Shown here: positions 11,423 through 25,692 of the stretch, in pieces
Layout of the letters: the number at the start of each line of letters is the position of its first letter
Position numbering within the stretch: position 1 is the first letter of the stretch
Assembly: GCF_000203815.1 (NCBI RefSeq)
Contig: NW_004457635.1
Span: 186,001-250,000, forward strand
Length of the DNA stretch: 64,000 nucleotides
Direction: 5' to 3'
Source: Cavenderia fasciculata
Taxonomy: Eukaryota > Evosea > Eumycetozoa > Acytosteliales > Cavenderiaceae
Notes under the pieces: generated by a model
The model's input: only the letters and a program-made list of their open reading frames with translations
Told to the model about the DNA's origin: nothing
Databases searched by the model: none
Translations under genes and position numbers: made by a program

Positions 11423-12008
11423 TCCTTCCTTTCCTATTATTATTATCTTTTATCATTCCTCTGGAGTTGTTTGAGTGTTCTCTGTCTTTGTCTTTGTGTT
11501 TATTAATAATAAAAAAAAATGAATGATAATAATAAAAAAATCAAGGATGATGAAAACGTCGAGTTTGTCCTTTTTAATTCTTATTCCTTTTCCCGCCTTC
11601 TCCTCATTTTCAAATTCTTAAACAATGGAATTCTTTTAATCCAAGTTTACTTGAACAGTTTAATGTAATAAAACTGAACTGTAAATAATAAAACTTTATT
11701 AATAAAAGTATTGTAAAGATCTTAACAAGAAAGTTTACCCTAACCAGTCCCTGATTTTTATCCAACAACCATCATGATGAAAATAATAATAATAATAATA
11801 ATTTAGATTATAATGAGTACTATACCTTTAGTTAATAATCAAATATTAAAAATACCCATCATTAATATTTGATAGTTTGCAAAATCGAGCACAAAAATGA
11901 ATCATTAAACTTTGCAGTTTAATTAATTTAGTTTTCAGTGTCTTTTCAATACATTTGTGAATATATATATATATATATAAAAGAGATAATAGAAATAGAA
12001 ATAGAATA
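11423..12008. promoter_or_regulatory. Divergent promoter between CTC1-like and ARFRP1
   Basis: This region separates two divergent start codons. It holds A/T runs, AATAAT repeats, a (TA)n stretch at 11959-11979 about 30 bases before the ARFRP1 ATG, and a small inverted repeat CAGTTT/AAACTG near 11655-11675. No gene is seen. Confidence 0.4.
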
Positions 12009-12864
12009 ATGTTTGGTTTATTTTATGGGTTTTGGAAATACTTCTTTAATAAGAAGGAATACTTTACTTTAATATTAGGGTTAGATGGTGCTGGTAAGAC
12101 TGTATGTTGAAAAGTAGATAGATACATTCTTGTTTGATTGATTGATTGATTGATTCCCTTAACTTAACATATTATTGATTGTATAATAAACAGACACTAT
12201 TAGAAGAGATTAAAACTAAATATACTAAAACACCAGGATTAAAGCATATAATGCCTACTGTAGGCTTAAATAGTATGATAGATTGATGATCGTGATGATA
12301 GATGTTGTTATGACAATATTAATAATATTTTAATTTACTTTTAGTTGGTAGAATCATATATGAAGATGTAAAGTTAATATTTTGGGATTTGGGAGGTCAA
12401 GTAGATCTAAGAAGCATCTGGGACAAATACTATAACAGTGTACATGCGGTCATTTATGTAGTCGATTCAACGGATCAAGAGAGAATGGAAGAATCAAAAT
12501 CAGAACTAGAAAAGATTATGACTAATCCCGATCTAAGAGATGTACCTATACTATTATTTTTCAATAAGCGTGATTTGCCAGATGCTCAATCTACAGATGT
12601 ATTGTCATCTGCCTTTAAAACAGTGATACTAAACTATAAATCAACCGATGTAAATTCAAGAAACGTTCAATTACAACCTTTAATAGCTAATACTGGGTAT
12701 GTCAAACAAAAAGGAGAATGATGATGATGATGATGACGATAATGACTAACAACAATATAATATAATATTAATATAATTTTTTATATAGACAAGGATTAAA
12801 TGAAGGAATGATGTGGTTAACAGATAATTTAAAAAAGAATGCAAGAGTTGTTGAAACTGAATAA
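12009..12864 (+). CDS. Arf-related small GTPase ARFRP1
   Basis: Four exons (12009-12101, 12194-12272, 12345-12696, 12789-12864) give 199 residues; human ARFRP1 has 201. The GTPase acts at the trans-Golgi to recruit Arl1 and golgins. All G motifs are seen: P-loop GLDGAGKT, the switch I threonine in MPTVGLN, switch II WDLGGQ, and NKRD for guanine specificity. The protein starts Met-Phe-Gly, so it lacks the Gly2 needed for myristoylation. It has instead the Met-aromatic start that in this family is N-acetylated. The first-exon segment FWKYFFNKKEYFTLILGLD is the family-specific amphipathic helix. Intron boundaries are all GTATG or GTATGT with AG acceptors. Confidence 0.92.
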
Positions 12865-12900
12865 ATCATTCATGATGATCTCTCTCTCTCTCTCTCTATC

Positions 12901-14195
12901 TTATTTATTATTAGAATCATACTTAAATGCAAGTGATCTTGTAATTCTACCCAAATCCTTTTTAGAACCTACAAATTCAAATCCATTATCAACTACCAAT
13001 TTCTTGACACTCTCTTCTTGAGTGTGTCCAATTTCAAATACCAAAAAAGATGGAATATTGGACAAGGTATTACTATCTTGCGACAATAGATTATGTTTTC
13101 TAATCGATTTTGAAATAATATCATATTCTCTTAATCCATTGTCATTTGCAACCAATGCTGTTATAGGTTCCCATCTATAGACAGAAAGAGAAAAAGAAAG
13201 AAAGAAAGAAAGTTGATCAATTGATTAATATAAAACTATAGTTTGAATTGTAGATTTTCCTTTCATTTAGCTTACTGTTTTACAGTTGGATTTAAAGTTT
13301 GGTATTCATTTTCAGATATATATGGTGGATTTGATATAATCAAGTTATATTTTAATGGTACATTGTTGTGTTGTTGATTTACAATTGAATCTACCCAATT
13401 TGATTGTATAAAAGTAGAACGATTGTCCATTTTTAAAGATATTGAATTCTCCTTTGCAACTTTTAATGCATCCAATGATTGATCTATTCCAACACCTTTA
13501 CTATTTGAAAACTCTTCCAATAGACTTAGTAGTAAACATCCAGTTCCAGTTCCCAAATCCAAAATATTTAATGGTAGTTGTTTTTCATAATTATGTAATT
13601 CTAATATTTGTTCAATTAGCTAACAATAATAACAATACATCATTAGTAATCAATGCAATATTTAATCAACGAATCAATTAATTTGTCATGTACATACAGT
13701 CTCACTATCAGGTCTTGGTATTAGAGTAGAATGATTACATTTAAATTTATGTTTCCAAAAATATTTATGACCAACAATATATGCTATAGGTTCATTATTT
13801 AATCTTCTTTCTATTACCCTACACGTATATTTGATTAGTCATCTCATATAATATTCGATTTTATTCTTTTAATCATACTCTTGAAGATCTTTGTTTTGAG
13901 TAGGGGTCAATTGTAAATCCTTTGGAATCCTAGCATTTTCTTTTAGTCCAACAACATGTTCAAACAATATTCTAGAATCCAACATACTACTATAAGCCAC
14001 ATCTAGATTTTTAGCTTGTTTTAATTGTTTTCTAGTTATATCAAATAGGTCTCTTGCATTGGTCGTAGTATTGAATGCAGAAGTACAATAATAATACTTT
14101 ATACATTTTTCAATGATATCGATGTTGTTTTTGTTTTTGTTGTTGTTGTTGAATAAACATCTCTTTGTAATATTTGGAATGACACTTTTAAACAT
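12901..14195 (-). CDS. HemK/PrmC-type release factor glutamine methyltransferase, mitochondrial
   Basis: Four exons (14195-13879, 13818-13698, 13619-13276, 13174-12901) give 351 residues. The enzyme transfers a methyl group from S-adenosylmethionine to the glutamine of the GGQ motif in class 1 release factors. Visible marks are the N-terminal helical substrate domain with PIAYIVGHKYFWKHKF and LIPRPDSET. The AdoMet site is LDLGTGTGCLLLSLL, and the catalytic NPPY motif lies in LIISNPPYISENEY. The first 35 residues have many Lys, Arg and Asn and no early acidic cluster, fitting a mitochondrial presequence as in HEMK1. It is tail-to-tail with ARFRP1, with 36 bases between stop codons. Confidence 0.93.
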
Positions 14196-14409
14196 TTAAT
14201 ATATCATATACCAACCATATTGGATTTAAATCTGCGATACCAATGAATGATCTTCTTTCGAAGGGCTGTGCTTCATTCGGTTTCCAAAATTAAAAAAAAT
14301 TAAATTAATTAAATTAATTGGTTTTCACTCACAAACACACAGATAGTCGAGCGTTCAATTTGGGTTTATCTATTAGTATAGTATTCTCTCTTTGTATATT
14401 ATAAATACA

Positions 14410-16076
<1,667 letters not shown>

Positions 16077-16212
16077 AGGATTGAAAAAGGAAACAAAAAA
16101 AACAAGAAAATAATAGAAACCTAGACCTAAAAATAATAAATTGTTTATTAGATTTTATAAAATTACACATATAAACTTACTCGTTGTTATCTAATACTTC
16201 TTGATCTGCACA

Positions 16213-16303
16213 ACAACATGTTTACAAGATTGGGTAGGTGGGCCAAGGTTTAAAAGGAATAAGACCCCTTGGCCTACGCGCCCAATCTTTATGAACAAGT
16301 GTT
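16213..16303. ncRNA. Long imperfect foldback hairpin (possible small-RNA precursor)
   Basis: The arm 16226-16248 pairs with 16267-16289 around an 18-base loop: about 23 positions with two mismatches and two G-U-type pairs, and pairing continues outward for roughly ten more bases with a bulge. The arms share the core AGATTGGG and GGCCAAGG. The sequence is far richer in GC than the neighbouring DNA. It lies between the 3' ends of MetAP2 and the converging WD40 gene. It could be a small-RNA precursor, a structured 3' end used by both genes, or a relic inverted repeat of a small DNA element. Confidence 0.4.
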
Positions 16304-16375
16304 CGCAAAGAAGAAGAACTCTTTTTTTTTTTAGTACGACTTTCATGAACCATATATATTTTTATTTATTTTTAT

Positions 16376-19086
16376 TTAATAAAATATATTGCCTTCGGGC
16401 CTAGTACTGTAAATATTGACATGACCATCATCACCGCCACTGACAATAAAGTCACTGTCGCGAGAAATGTCAACAAAATTAACTTGTGATTTATGATTTT
16501 TAAAGCATTTAACATAGGGATCACCCTTTGAAATGTCCCACACTCTAACACAGCAATCGTCGCCACATGTAATTAAAAAGTTTCCTTGTTTTGACCAAGT
16601 AGAATGAGATACCACACCAGATTCCATGTCAAATACATCGTGACTGAGAACTATCAATGGTTTGTCGATATATCTCTTGTCATAAACCAAAGGACAATTA
16701 CCGGAGCCACAATAAACTAAATAGGCTCCACACGGACTCCAACTAATTAGATTAGAGTCGAGTTGGCCTGTCAATATACTACGAGTTGGTTTATCCAAAC
16801 ATCTAATGTCATAGGTCGTAAGATATCCATCGGTTGATCCAACAACAAATTCTGCTGAACTTTTAGGATTCCATGCAACATTTGAAATCTCCTTGTGTGC
16901 TGTATGAAATAATGTATATACTTCTGGTTTGTTAATATTAATTAAACTGCACTAGATAGTTATAAAAATTAAAAGTATTAGTAAAAAAAAGAACTTCTTT
17001 TTCTTTTCTTTTTTTATCTTCTTACAAAAGCATCTTTTCTATCATTTTCATCATCATCACTTGAATTATATAAACCACATAATAGATAATTATTGTAAAC
17101 ACCATTACCAAAACAAAGATCTGAAACTTCAGCAGGCCAATTCTTTTCTGGTTTTTGAGGTGCTGTCAAATCAACGCATACATAGTTTTTGTAGTTGGTC
17201 ATGATGATTGATTTACTATCTTTGTAACCAGTTGCTGCCAATGTCATTTCTGGATGAATTGCAATACGCAGAGCATGGTCATTTGGAAGACCATGTGAAA
17301 ATAATTTTTTGCCATCATGAACGTCCCATACAACCATTGATCCATCACTTCCACAAGTCAATACTTCATTACCATCTATCGAAAAATGACCCTCTGGACA
17401 AAGTGTACCATGATGTTCTAATTTAATCGTTTCATTTGTTAAAAAATCATATAAAGTTGCTTCATTTGGTTTATCTGTTGATAATGCTAAAATCTTATTA
17501 CTACAGAAATAGAAATAGAAATGTTTGTTAATAATCCAAAGATTTGAACTCTTTTTGTTTGTTTGTTGATCTAACATACGTTTTACCAGTTGGATCAATT
17601 TTAACATCAATGACTGGATGACCTGATGGTGAATATGAATGAGTAAATGACATATCATCAATAAGAGATCCAATAATCTTTTTGTTTGATGATCTAGGCT
17701 TTGATATTCCAAATGATTGTTTATATAGACACATTTCAGTTGAAAATTTTTCTATAAACAACAAATTATACAGTTAATATATTTGATTACAGTTATTGTA
17801 TTTGATTATTAATAATATTTTGTTTTCTTCTTTACCTTTTTTAGGAGTATAAACTATAGTTTGGTTTGGATTTGTTGGGATAAATTCTTCAAGACCCAAT
17901 CTAATATCTTCCAAATAGCGATAGACATCTATGGGAACACGACCATAGAGTTGATTTTTACAAAGGTGATAGAGTTGTTGAATCTTTGGGACTTGCCCAG
18001 ATACGAGATTGGGCAAGTGTTGTAAAAGGATATTGATTTCGAGTTGTGAAAATGGTACATGGTAGGTATCGTTTGGACTTGGTAAAATGTTTAGAAAGTG
18101 ATTCGGTTTGGTTGTATATACAGAGTTTGGAAAGAAATGTCTTCTTGTTAGAAATGGCAAGTATGGTCTTAATTCAATCGAGCCATTGTTTGTGAAAAAT
18201 ATGTTATGGTTGCTTTGTCTATCTAAACATGATTGTATCGATTTTGGTAATGCTTTTGTACTATGTAATAATTCTCCAATATTATGTGTTGACTAAATAT
18301 TAAAGTTAGATCAATCAATGATGATTCATTCATTCACTCAAATGATTTGTTTGATACATACATATTCTCCAATTGGTAATGTTGTAGTACCTTTTGAAAG
18401 ACCAATCACTTGTTGAATATATGCAATCGATTGATTCAAATATGCCAATTCCATAACTTTACCATCCTGTTTAAAAAATGAAGGAAAAGAAAGTTAATAT
18501 ATACAATCAATCATCAATCAACAATCAACATTCTGTTACAGTACATACAGGGATAGGATCTAAAGACTTTATATGAGAATGAGGTTCCTTTAATAGAGAT
18601 GATTGAAGTACTTGAGGAGAAAAGGTGTTTGGTCGACCTGATAGATCGTATGGTTGACATATAGAAGGAGCTTGTATTCGAAGAGGTGCCCATTGTTTTA
18701 GTTTGAGAACCTTTGTTGGTTTACTCGGTGCTAGATTCGGACTATAGTTTGAAGTCAATGGTGTCGTAGACTGTGGTGATGCATTTTTAATGATGACACC
18801 TTCTTTTGAAACATTGATCTTGCTTACATCAATCACATCCAACGCTGATTCTTCTACTTCACCTTTCCAAAAAGTCCATAAACATCTATCGATTCTAATA
18901 ATAAATAATAATAGAATAAAGAGATTGATATTAGTACAACTGTTGCTAATGTTGACATATGTATAGTAGCTAGCTGTGTGTAACATACTTTGAGAGAAAT
19001 TCTATACATTGCTCCAATGATTTGTTTTCAAACTCATCAAAGTTGAGCTCTGGTATCTTTCTCTTCATCGACTCTCTTTTTGTCAT
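16376..19086 (-). CDS. WD40-repeat protein of unknown role
   Basis: Seven exons join in phase (19086-18989, 18894-18549, 18466-18362, 18292-17836, 17751-17580, 17500-17026, 16951-16376) to about 742 residues. The N-terminal 370 residues carry no clear domain; they include KIDRCLWTFWKGEVEE and a Ser/Pro/Thr-rich linker. The C-terminal half is a beta propeller. Repeat ends include DGSMVVWDVHDGKK, STDGYLTTYDIRCLDK, DDCCVRVWDISKGDP and GGDDGHVNIYSTRPEG, with the regular GH and WD/YD-type spacing. Such propellers are binding platforms; the partner cannot be told here. The first exon is rich in Lys and Glu. The gene converges on MetAP2 across the hairpin described above. Confidence 0.8.
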
Positions 19087-19440
19087 CCTGTAAAGGATAT
19101 ATATCTGAGGATAGCTTCAAAGGAAGAGGGAAGGAAGGGTTATATAGACTATACAACAATGAATACTATAACATATACTAAAATGAAGTCATCATCAAAG
19201 TCAACAGGGTATGACGATTTTAAAAATAAAATAATTCAAATAATTCGAGAGGGAAGGGTCGGCCAATCCCAATCAGTCTACCACCTTTAGACAATCCTAT
19301 CTAGTCGACCCTGATTCATTCATTGATTCATCAATGTTTAAAAGAAGAGTAAACATTGAATATTTATTATTATTATTATTATCTATATAAACAGAGATAT
19401 AAAACAGTTAATATAGATAGATAGATAGATAGATAGATAA
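19087..19440. promoter_or_regulatory. Divergent promoter with TAGA repeat
   Basis: This stretch lies between the divergent WD40 and aldo/keto reductase starts. A GC-richer patch sits at 19250-19315. A (TAGA)n microsatellite at 19412-19438 directly abuts the reductase start codon. No gene is seen. Confidence 0.4.
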
Positions 19441-20771
19441 ATGGATAGCGCAACAACAACGAATAATAATACTACTACTATCCCTGTAACAACATTAAAT
19501 GATGGATACACATTCCCAAAGATAATAGTTGGATGTTGGCAATTATCTGGTGGGCATGGAAAGATTAATATAAAGAATGCTTTAAATGATGTATGTTGTT
19601 GTTCAACCCATGACAATGATGATGATATCTAATCTTTAGAAACACTGTTTATCAAATGAAATATATCTATAGATGGTAGAATACGCTTCAAAGGGATTAA
19701 ATACGTTTGATCTAGCTGATCATTATGGGCCAGCTGAAGATCTATTTGGTGAAGTTGTAGAACAAATAAGAAAAGGACATGTAAAATTAAATATTGATAA
19801 TTGTATGTTATTGTAATAGCTATGGTTTAACATTACATATATATATCTAACATTTACACAATTCCTTTTGTTTTAAAAGTCAAAGGATTTACTAAATGGT
19901 TTCCAAAACCATCGAAAATAACAGAAGATGTTGTGGCAGCGGCCATTAAAAGATCGATTACAAGAATGAAAGTTAGTAGGATAGATTTACTACAATTCCA
20001 TTGGTGGGATTATGACGATGAATCATATCTATTGGCATTATCACATCTATCTAAACTTCAACAACAAGGTTCAATAAGACATATTGGTGTAAATTTCAAT
20101 AGACTATTAATAGACGACAATCCATTATTAATATTAATCCACAATATATTTATCTAATATAGTTGACCAATTTCGATACTGTAAGATTAAAACAAATTGT
20201 TGACAATGGACACAAGATTGCATGTAATCAAGTTAGTTATTCAATTATTGATCGTCGAGTTGAAAGATCAATGCAAACCTATTGTCAAGAAAATAATATT
20301 AAAATAATTGCCTATGGTGTTTGTTTGGGTGGACTAATAAGTGAAAAGTAAGTATTATATAATAATAATAATCTTCCACAAATATTAATAATTGATTAAA
20401 GATTTTTAGGAGTACCAGAACCATCACAAGTAGCATTAAATACATGGAGTTTATCAAAATATAAAGATTATATTAATAGATGGGGTGGATGGCATTTATT
20501 CCAAGATTTATTAGAGGTATTGAAAAAGATTGGTAATAAGCATGGACAAGTATCGATACCATTGGTTGCCATTCGATATGTTTTGGAACGTCCTGGTGTG
20601 GGTGCTGTCGTTGTTGGATGTCGTCTTGGTATTTCCAGTCATTTGGATGAATTTACCAAACAACTCTATTCATTCTCTTTGGATCAAGAAGATATTCGTA
20701 ATATTAATAGTGTAGCATTAAAAGGTGATTGTTTACTTGGTTGGGGTGATTGTGGTGATGAATTTAGATAA
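19441..20771 (+). CDS. Aldo/keto reductase
   Basis: Five exons (19441-19590, 19673-19802, 19880-20088, 20163-20347, 20402-20771) give 347 residues. The enzyme is a TIM-barrel NADPH-dependent carbonyl reductase. The catalytic four are visible: Asp and Tyr in NTFDLADHYGPAEDLFG, Lys in GFTKWFP, and His in DLLQFHWWDY. Barrel strands are seen in SIRHIGLTNFDTVRLKQIV and KIACNQVSYSIIDRR, and a cofactor-binding end in VSIPLVAIRYVLERPGVGAV. The fourth intron acceptor was chosen because it restores the family motif IGLTNFD. The substrate is unknown. It resembles the fungal and plant oxidoreductases of the YcsN/L-galactose dehydrogenase type more than aldose reductase. Confidence 0.9.
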
Positions 20772-20947
20772 TTTAATTTAAATATTTAACGCTGTAACAC
20801 TCTCCTCATTCCTATCTGTTTCTCTCTCTCACTCACTCCTTTTAAAATAATAATAAACCTCTCTTTATTATTATATTTATTTATTTGTAAAACAATTTAT
20901 TTGTGTTCAACTTAACTCTTTTTATTTAATAGATTCCATATTTCATT

Positions 20948-23900
20948 TTAATTTGATAGGAATGGTTTAACAAATAGGAATTCATTTGTATTTTTAGTCT
21001 TTGGTAATTCCTTGTTGAATCGTTTCGAAGTGATTTTAAAGTGAGGAAGTGGATGTTTACCTGCGACAAGTGGTAGTAGTACATGACGAATCTCATGTGT
21101 TGATTCTGGATGGATAGAGAATGTTCCGACACGGTCGCCTGCAAATAGGAATGGTGCGTCAGAGCCACCATACGAAGCTGGGTTGGTGACCAACAACTCA
21201 AACTCTTGTAAAAAGTTGGTGTTGTTGGTGATCACGATGCTATGAGCCAATGGCACACCAACAACTCCGTACGATGGTACGTTGACATTGGTTATGAACG
21301 GGTTGGTAGTGATACGCATGTGTGGCAGTAAAATAGGTAGTTGAGATACAATTGACTTGTCGTCTTGGTCATTACCCTTGACCTTTCTACGCCAATAAAT
21401 GGTGAGTGATCCCAAAGATAGAGATTCACCAGTGATGAGTGGAATGAGATTAAACCAACAGCTATAGTTGCCGTCACGAGTCAATGTGGATGGCGAGAGA
21501 TTCGAGTTGGACGAGCTGAGTAGATGACCTACGGGCACTGATGATGCGTCGTTGGGTGCCCCCGATTCATCACTGGCACCCATCATCAATGGGTTCAGAG
21601 TAGCCTGACTCACATTGTTGATCTTTAGCGTCGTTTTATCAATGACGACATCGTAGGGAAGATTCATACGGATATCGCAGAGTAAAAGGAGTGGCTCCTT
21701 GGCAACAATGGCGCCATCATACATATCGTTGGGTGTAAAGTTGGTACTAAAGAATTGGAATTGAGTGAGGAACCCAATCTGGACGGGGAAGTTGAATCCC
21801 TTGCTAGAGTGTGATATTTCATTGGACTTGGTCTCGTACGACACATTGATCACCAATCGGTTCTCGTCGATTTGAGATGAGTGCAAGTAAAAGATCTTTT
21901 TAAATGATGCTTTTTCTTGGATATGTGGTAGGGAAAGAGTTGACAATTGTTCAGAGAATGATGGTTTGGGGTAGATTCCTCTTTCTGCTTGTTGTTGGGT
22001 TTGGTGAATTTGGGTGATTGATGGTGAAGATACTAATGGTTTGTTATTAATTTCAATCGTTGGTAATAATAACTCTGTTTGTTGCTGTTGTTGTTGTTGT
22101 TGATTAGTTGCAATATTTGGATTTAAAAGTTCAAAAGTAATAGTACCCTTGGTAATCTCTTTGTCATTGTTTACAAGTTCCAATTCGATTTCATAGAATT
22201 CATTGATGATGGCTGGTGGAGTATGATTACATTTGATTTGAATAAGTGATTCATGATCGAGAATTCTAATTGATGAACGTTCTAAAAACTTTTTATAAGG
22301 ATCTGGTTTTACCAATTGTTGTTGTTGTTGTTGTTGCTGTTGTTGTAGAGTCACTTGATTCTTTTTAACTTGTGGTTGTTGATTATGTTGATCTTTATCA
22401 GAAGATTCTTGATCAGATTTAATTGCCCATTCAGAAATATTCCAACAGAAATTGACAGATGGTGATGACCCCAATTCTAAAATAACAGATTGACATTCTA
22501 GTTCCATCTTTTCCTTGGTTGCCAGAGTGAATGAAAAGAGACGAGATTCATTTGGTAGAAATACAAGATCCTTTCTCTCTTGATTCATCTTTAGAGTCGG
22601 TGAAATGGGATCAACAATTGACAATTGATCACCGTTTAATACCTTGTTGTAAGATGGATCCGAAAATACAGCTCTCAACTTTGAGAAACGAATTGGATCT
22701 GGGAAATGTGATTCAATCACTACAAAAAATTCAGTCTTACTATGTGATGTTGCAATACTATGTGGAAATTGTACTCTACAATTAACTAAAATAAAAAAAT
22801 AAAAAATATATTAATATATATTAAAAAAAAAAAGATATTGATTTACATACTTAGAGGATGAGTATGATCCATTTTAACATCAAGTGGAGCAGTTAAAGAA
22901 ATTGGTGGCGATAATTTACTTGAATCAACCAATACATAAAGTAAAAATTGTTGAATAATTGATCTTTCCTTTTTAGAATTTGTTAAATCTAAATAAAAAG
23001 AAATAGAAAGTTAATATTATTATTATATGTTTTTTTTGTTTTTTTTTTTTCTTACCTGGAGAAAGTAAATCCATAGCATAACCAATATAACTAGTTGGTT
23101 GATTTAAATTATGAACACATTTAAGACACATTGAAAGAGTGTAGGTTAACAACATCCACCATTTCTCTCGACGATAGGTAAGAGCATTGTGGTTAAAGTA
23201 TTGGAGAGCCATATCATATTGATGATCGATAAAGTATTCATTTGCAATTAGTGATTCAATAAATGAAATGATACGAGTGTTTCTATGAATGGTAGCTTGT
23301 TCAAAAGCACGTCCCAAGAGATCGACAATCAAGTTGGTATAGTTGGTTTGCAACTCTATCGAAATGGATCGATAGAAATCATCCATTTCATCGTCGTGTA
23401 ATACTCCAACCATGGCAGGTGTCGAATGATCGAGTGGATGTGAAAGATCTGGAGGTGGCTGACCAATATAGATGCACCCCGTAGTCAGATTAAATCGAGG
23501 CTTAGAGTCTTTGAATTTCTGTACCGACGTTGAATTGGAGTACTTGTCAGACACCCATTTGAAATACTTTCTACGCTCCTCGGTGTATTTGGCAGCGGTT
23601 TGGTAGTAGAATATCGATCCTCCTGGTATAGCATTTCGATTCGTGTTTGTACACATCTCCAACAACTCGGCAAAGATTTGATACTCTCTTGCAATCCATT
23701 GATAATGTCCAAATTGTTTTTCATCAGGTCCATGATAAATCTTGAATAATCTAATATGTCTTTCAAATTGTTGTAATGCTTCATTTGAATTATTTGACCA
23801 TAAATAAAATTTACAAATCTTAAAAAATAAAATAGAAAAGAAAAGAAATTTAATATTTGTCCTCATCTTTTTTTTCTTTTTTTTCTTTTTTACCTTGAAA

Positions 23901-25117
23901 TTTAAAAATGAAGCAATCATTCTTAATTCTTCAAATCTTGAACCTCTTGGATCATTATTTGGTTTCCAATCTTTTAATGAATTGTATGCAAATGTATAAT
24001 ATTTAAGTGAAGAATTCATATCATTTCTAAATTCAGAGTAGAATGCAATCTTGAAATGATATCTAATCACAAGGAATGGATGAGTTGATTTTGCAATTTG
24101 TGATTTTGATGATTGACACTCCTCTTTGTAATGTAAATCTGTTAATTCTAATGCAAGTTTTTCCCATCTAATAAATAAAAAGGTTAATAAATGACTAATA
24201 TAATATATATATATGTATAGGTATATGTATGTCTCATACTTTTTAACAAATATTTTCATTTCACTCTTGTTTAAAAAGATTATATATTTTGGATCAATAT
24301 CAGCTCTTCTTCTAATCATTGAAAATCTTTCATCATATACATCAACTATAATAGAAATTATATATTAGTTCTAATTCATTCTATTTATATTCTATTCTAA
24401 TTCTATTTCTTATTTACCATTTGAAGAATTGGTTACAATGACAATCATTAATTTTACATTTCTTTGTTTGATATTTGCCTTGACAGCATCGATTTGAGAT
24501 AGTAGAGCATCATGTGATTTGGGAGATTTATCTTCTGGCCATTGAAGAAAGAGGGATACTACCGATGGCAGTGATGCAGTGTGTTTATGAATCCAATTGG
24601 CCTTGATGACACCCTGTGGAATGAATGACTCTGAATGATTGGGCTTCTTTTCCTTTTTGTTGGTCAATCCTCCTACCTCGATTGAAACAACCTTTATAAT
24701 GGGTGGTTGTAGTAATTGTACACGCCATCCAGATACTGTGTTAGTGGTTGAACTATTTGGGGATGATGATTGTGATTGTGAGTGTTGTTGCTGTTGGAGT
24801 GCTGGTGATCCACTATTGTTTGGTGTCGATATCAACAAGTCATTGTTTAGTTGTTGTTCAATACGACTTTGATTTGAAGGAGATGATGAAATGGGTGTGT
24901 CTGCACTAACAAGTTTTGGTGATAATGGATCAAGTGATATATGTGATTGTTGTTGCTGTGATGAAGTAGCTATTGGTGAGACTGGATGTAATCTTTGAAA
25001 GTCTACAATCGATCTAGTTGATATATTCTTTTCAATGTAAAAGTGTAGATTTGATATACCAATCAATCCTACCAATGGAATTGGTAATGTAACCAATTCT
25101 TCTGGTAATTCATTCAT
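20948..25117 (-). CDS. TRAPP complex subunit 11 (TRAPPC11, gryzun/foie gras)
   Basis: Six exons join in phase (25117-24418, 24345-24240, 24167-23894, 23818-23056, 22988-22851, 22785-20948) to 1,272 residues; the human protein has 1,133. TRAPPC11 is a subunit of TRAPP III, a Rab exchange complex in ER-Golgi traffic and autophagy. The foie-gras core is marked by RRRADIDPKYIIFLNKSEMK, KWEKLALELTDLHYKEEC, the TPR-like DDFYRSISIELQTNYTNLIV and NHNALTYRREKWWMLLTYTL. The long last exon holds the beta-sandwich gryzun half, with YSCWFNLIPLITGESLSLGS and HPLPHFKITSKRFNKEL near the end. Poly-Gln inserts near residues 135, 195 and in the exon 6 product account for the extra length. Confidence 0.9.
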
Positions 25118-25452
25118 CCTCTTGAATCTCTCTCTTTCTCTCTTCTTCTTCTTCTTCTTCTTTCTATTCGATTATCTGTAGTATCTTTTGAATGTTATAT
25201 TATAAAATAAAAGAAGAATGATGAATGATGAAGATGATAATTAACACATGAAAAAGTCTACTCAATGTTCAAAAAAAAAATATTATATCATGATCTTTTT
25301 TCTTTTTTTTTTTCTTTCATAAATAGTATTTATATAAATATATAATATATTTATCCTATGTTGTATGTATGTTTTAATACTGACAACATACTGGTGGAAC
25401 CACATATACTATATTAAATTTGATTATTTATTATCTAATTTGATATTTCCTC
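25118..25452. promoter_or_regulatory. Upstream region of TRAPPC11
   Basis: This is AT-rich DNA with CTT repeats, an A-run at 25269-25278, a T-run near 25305-25314 and (TA)n stretches. Nothing else is recognised. It also holds the 3' flank of the next minus-strand gene. Confidence 0.4.
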
Positions 25453-25692
25453 TTAACATCTGATGATGTAACGGAGTTCACCAGATTCTGGGAGACCGAT
25501 GGAACCAACAGTGGCAGTCAAGGCAATCTTGGCCCAAACTGGGTTTGGTAGGGAGCAATCAAATTGATCGATTGTGTATTGCTTTGGGAGAGCAGCTTGG
25601 AGACGTTGGACAACTTGTTCGAAAGTTTCGTCTTCCTTGGCTTCGATGATGGTTGGTCCAGACACCATAGACATGAAAGTAATTGCGACCAT
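25453..25692 (-). CDS. Small conserved-looking protein of unknown function
   Basis: An open frame of 79 residues with a clear ATG in an A/T-rich context (ATTTGATTTAGTT region just upstream). Codon use is GC-richer than in the flanks and the frame is clean. It begins MVAITFMSMVSGPTIIEAKE and includes ETFEQVVQRLQAALPKQYTI, then FDCSLPNPVWAKIALTAT and ends GELRYIIRC. The order strand-strand-helix-strand-strand suggests a small beta-grasp-like fold, but that is my inference. No signal peptide or membrane segment is seen. I do not recognise the family. Confidence 0.6.
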   Translation of the reverse strand: MVAITFMSMVSGPTIIEAKEDETFEQVVQRLQAALPKQYTIDQFDCSLPNPVWAKIALTATVGSIGLPESGELRYIIRC

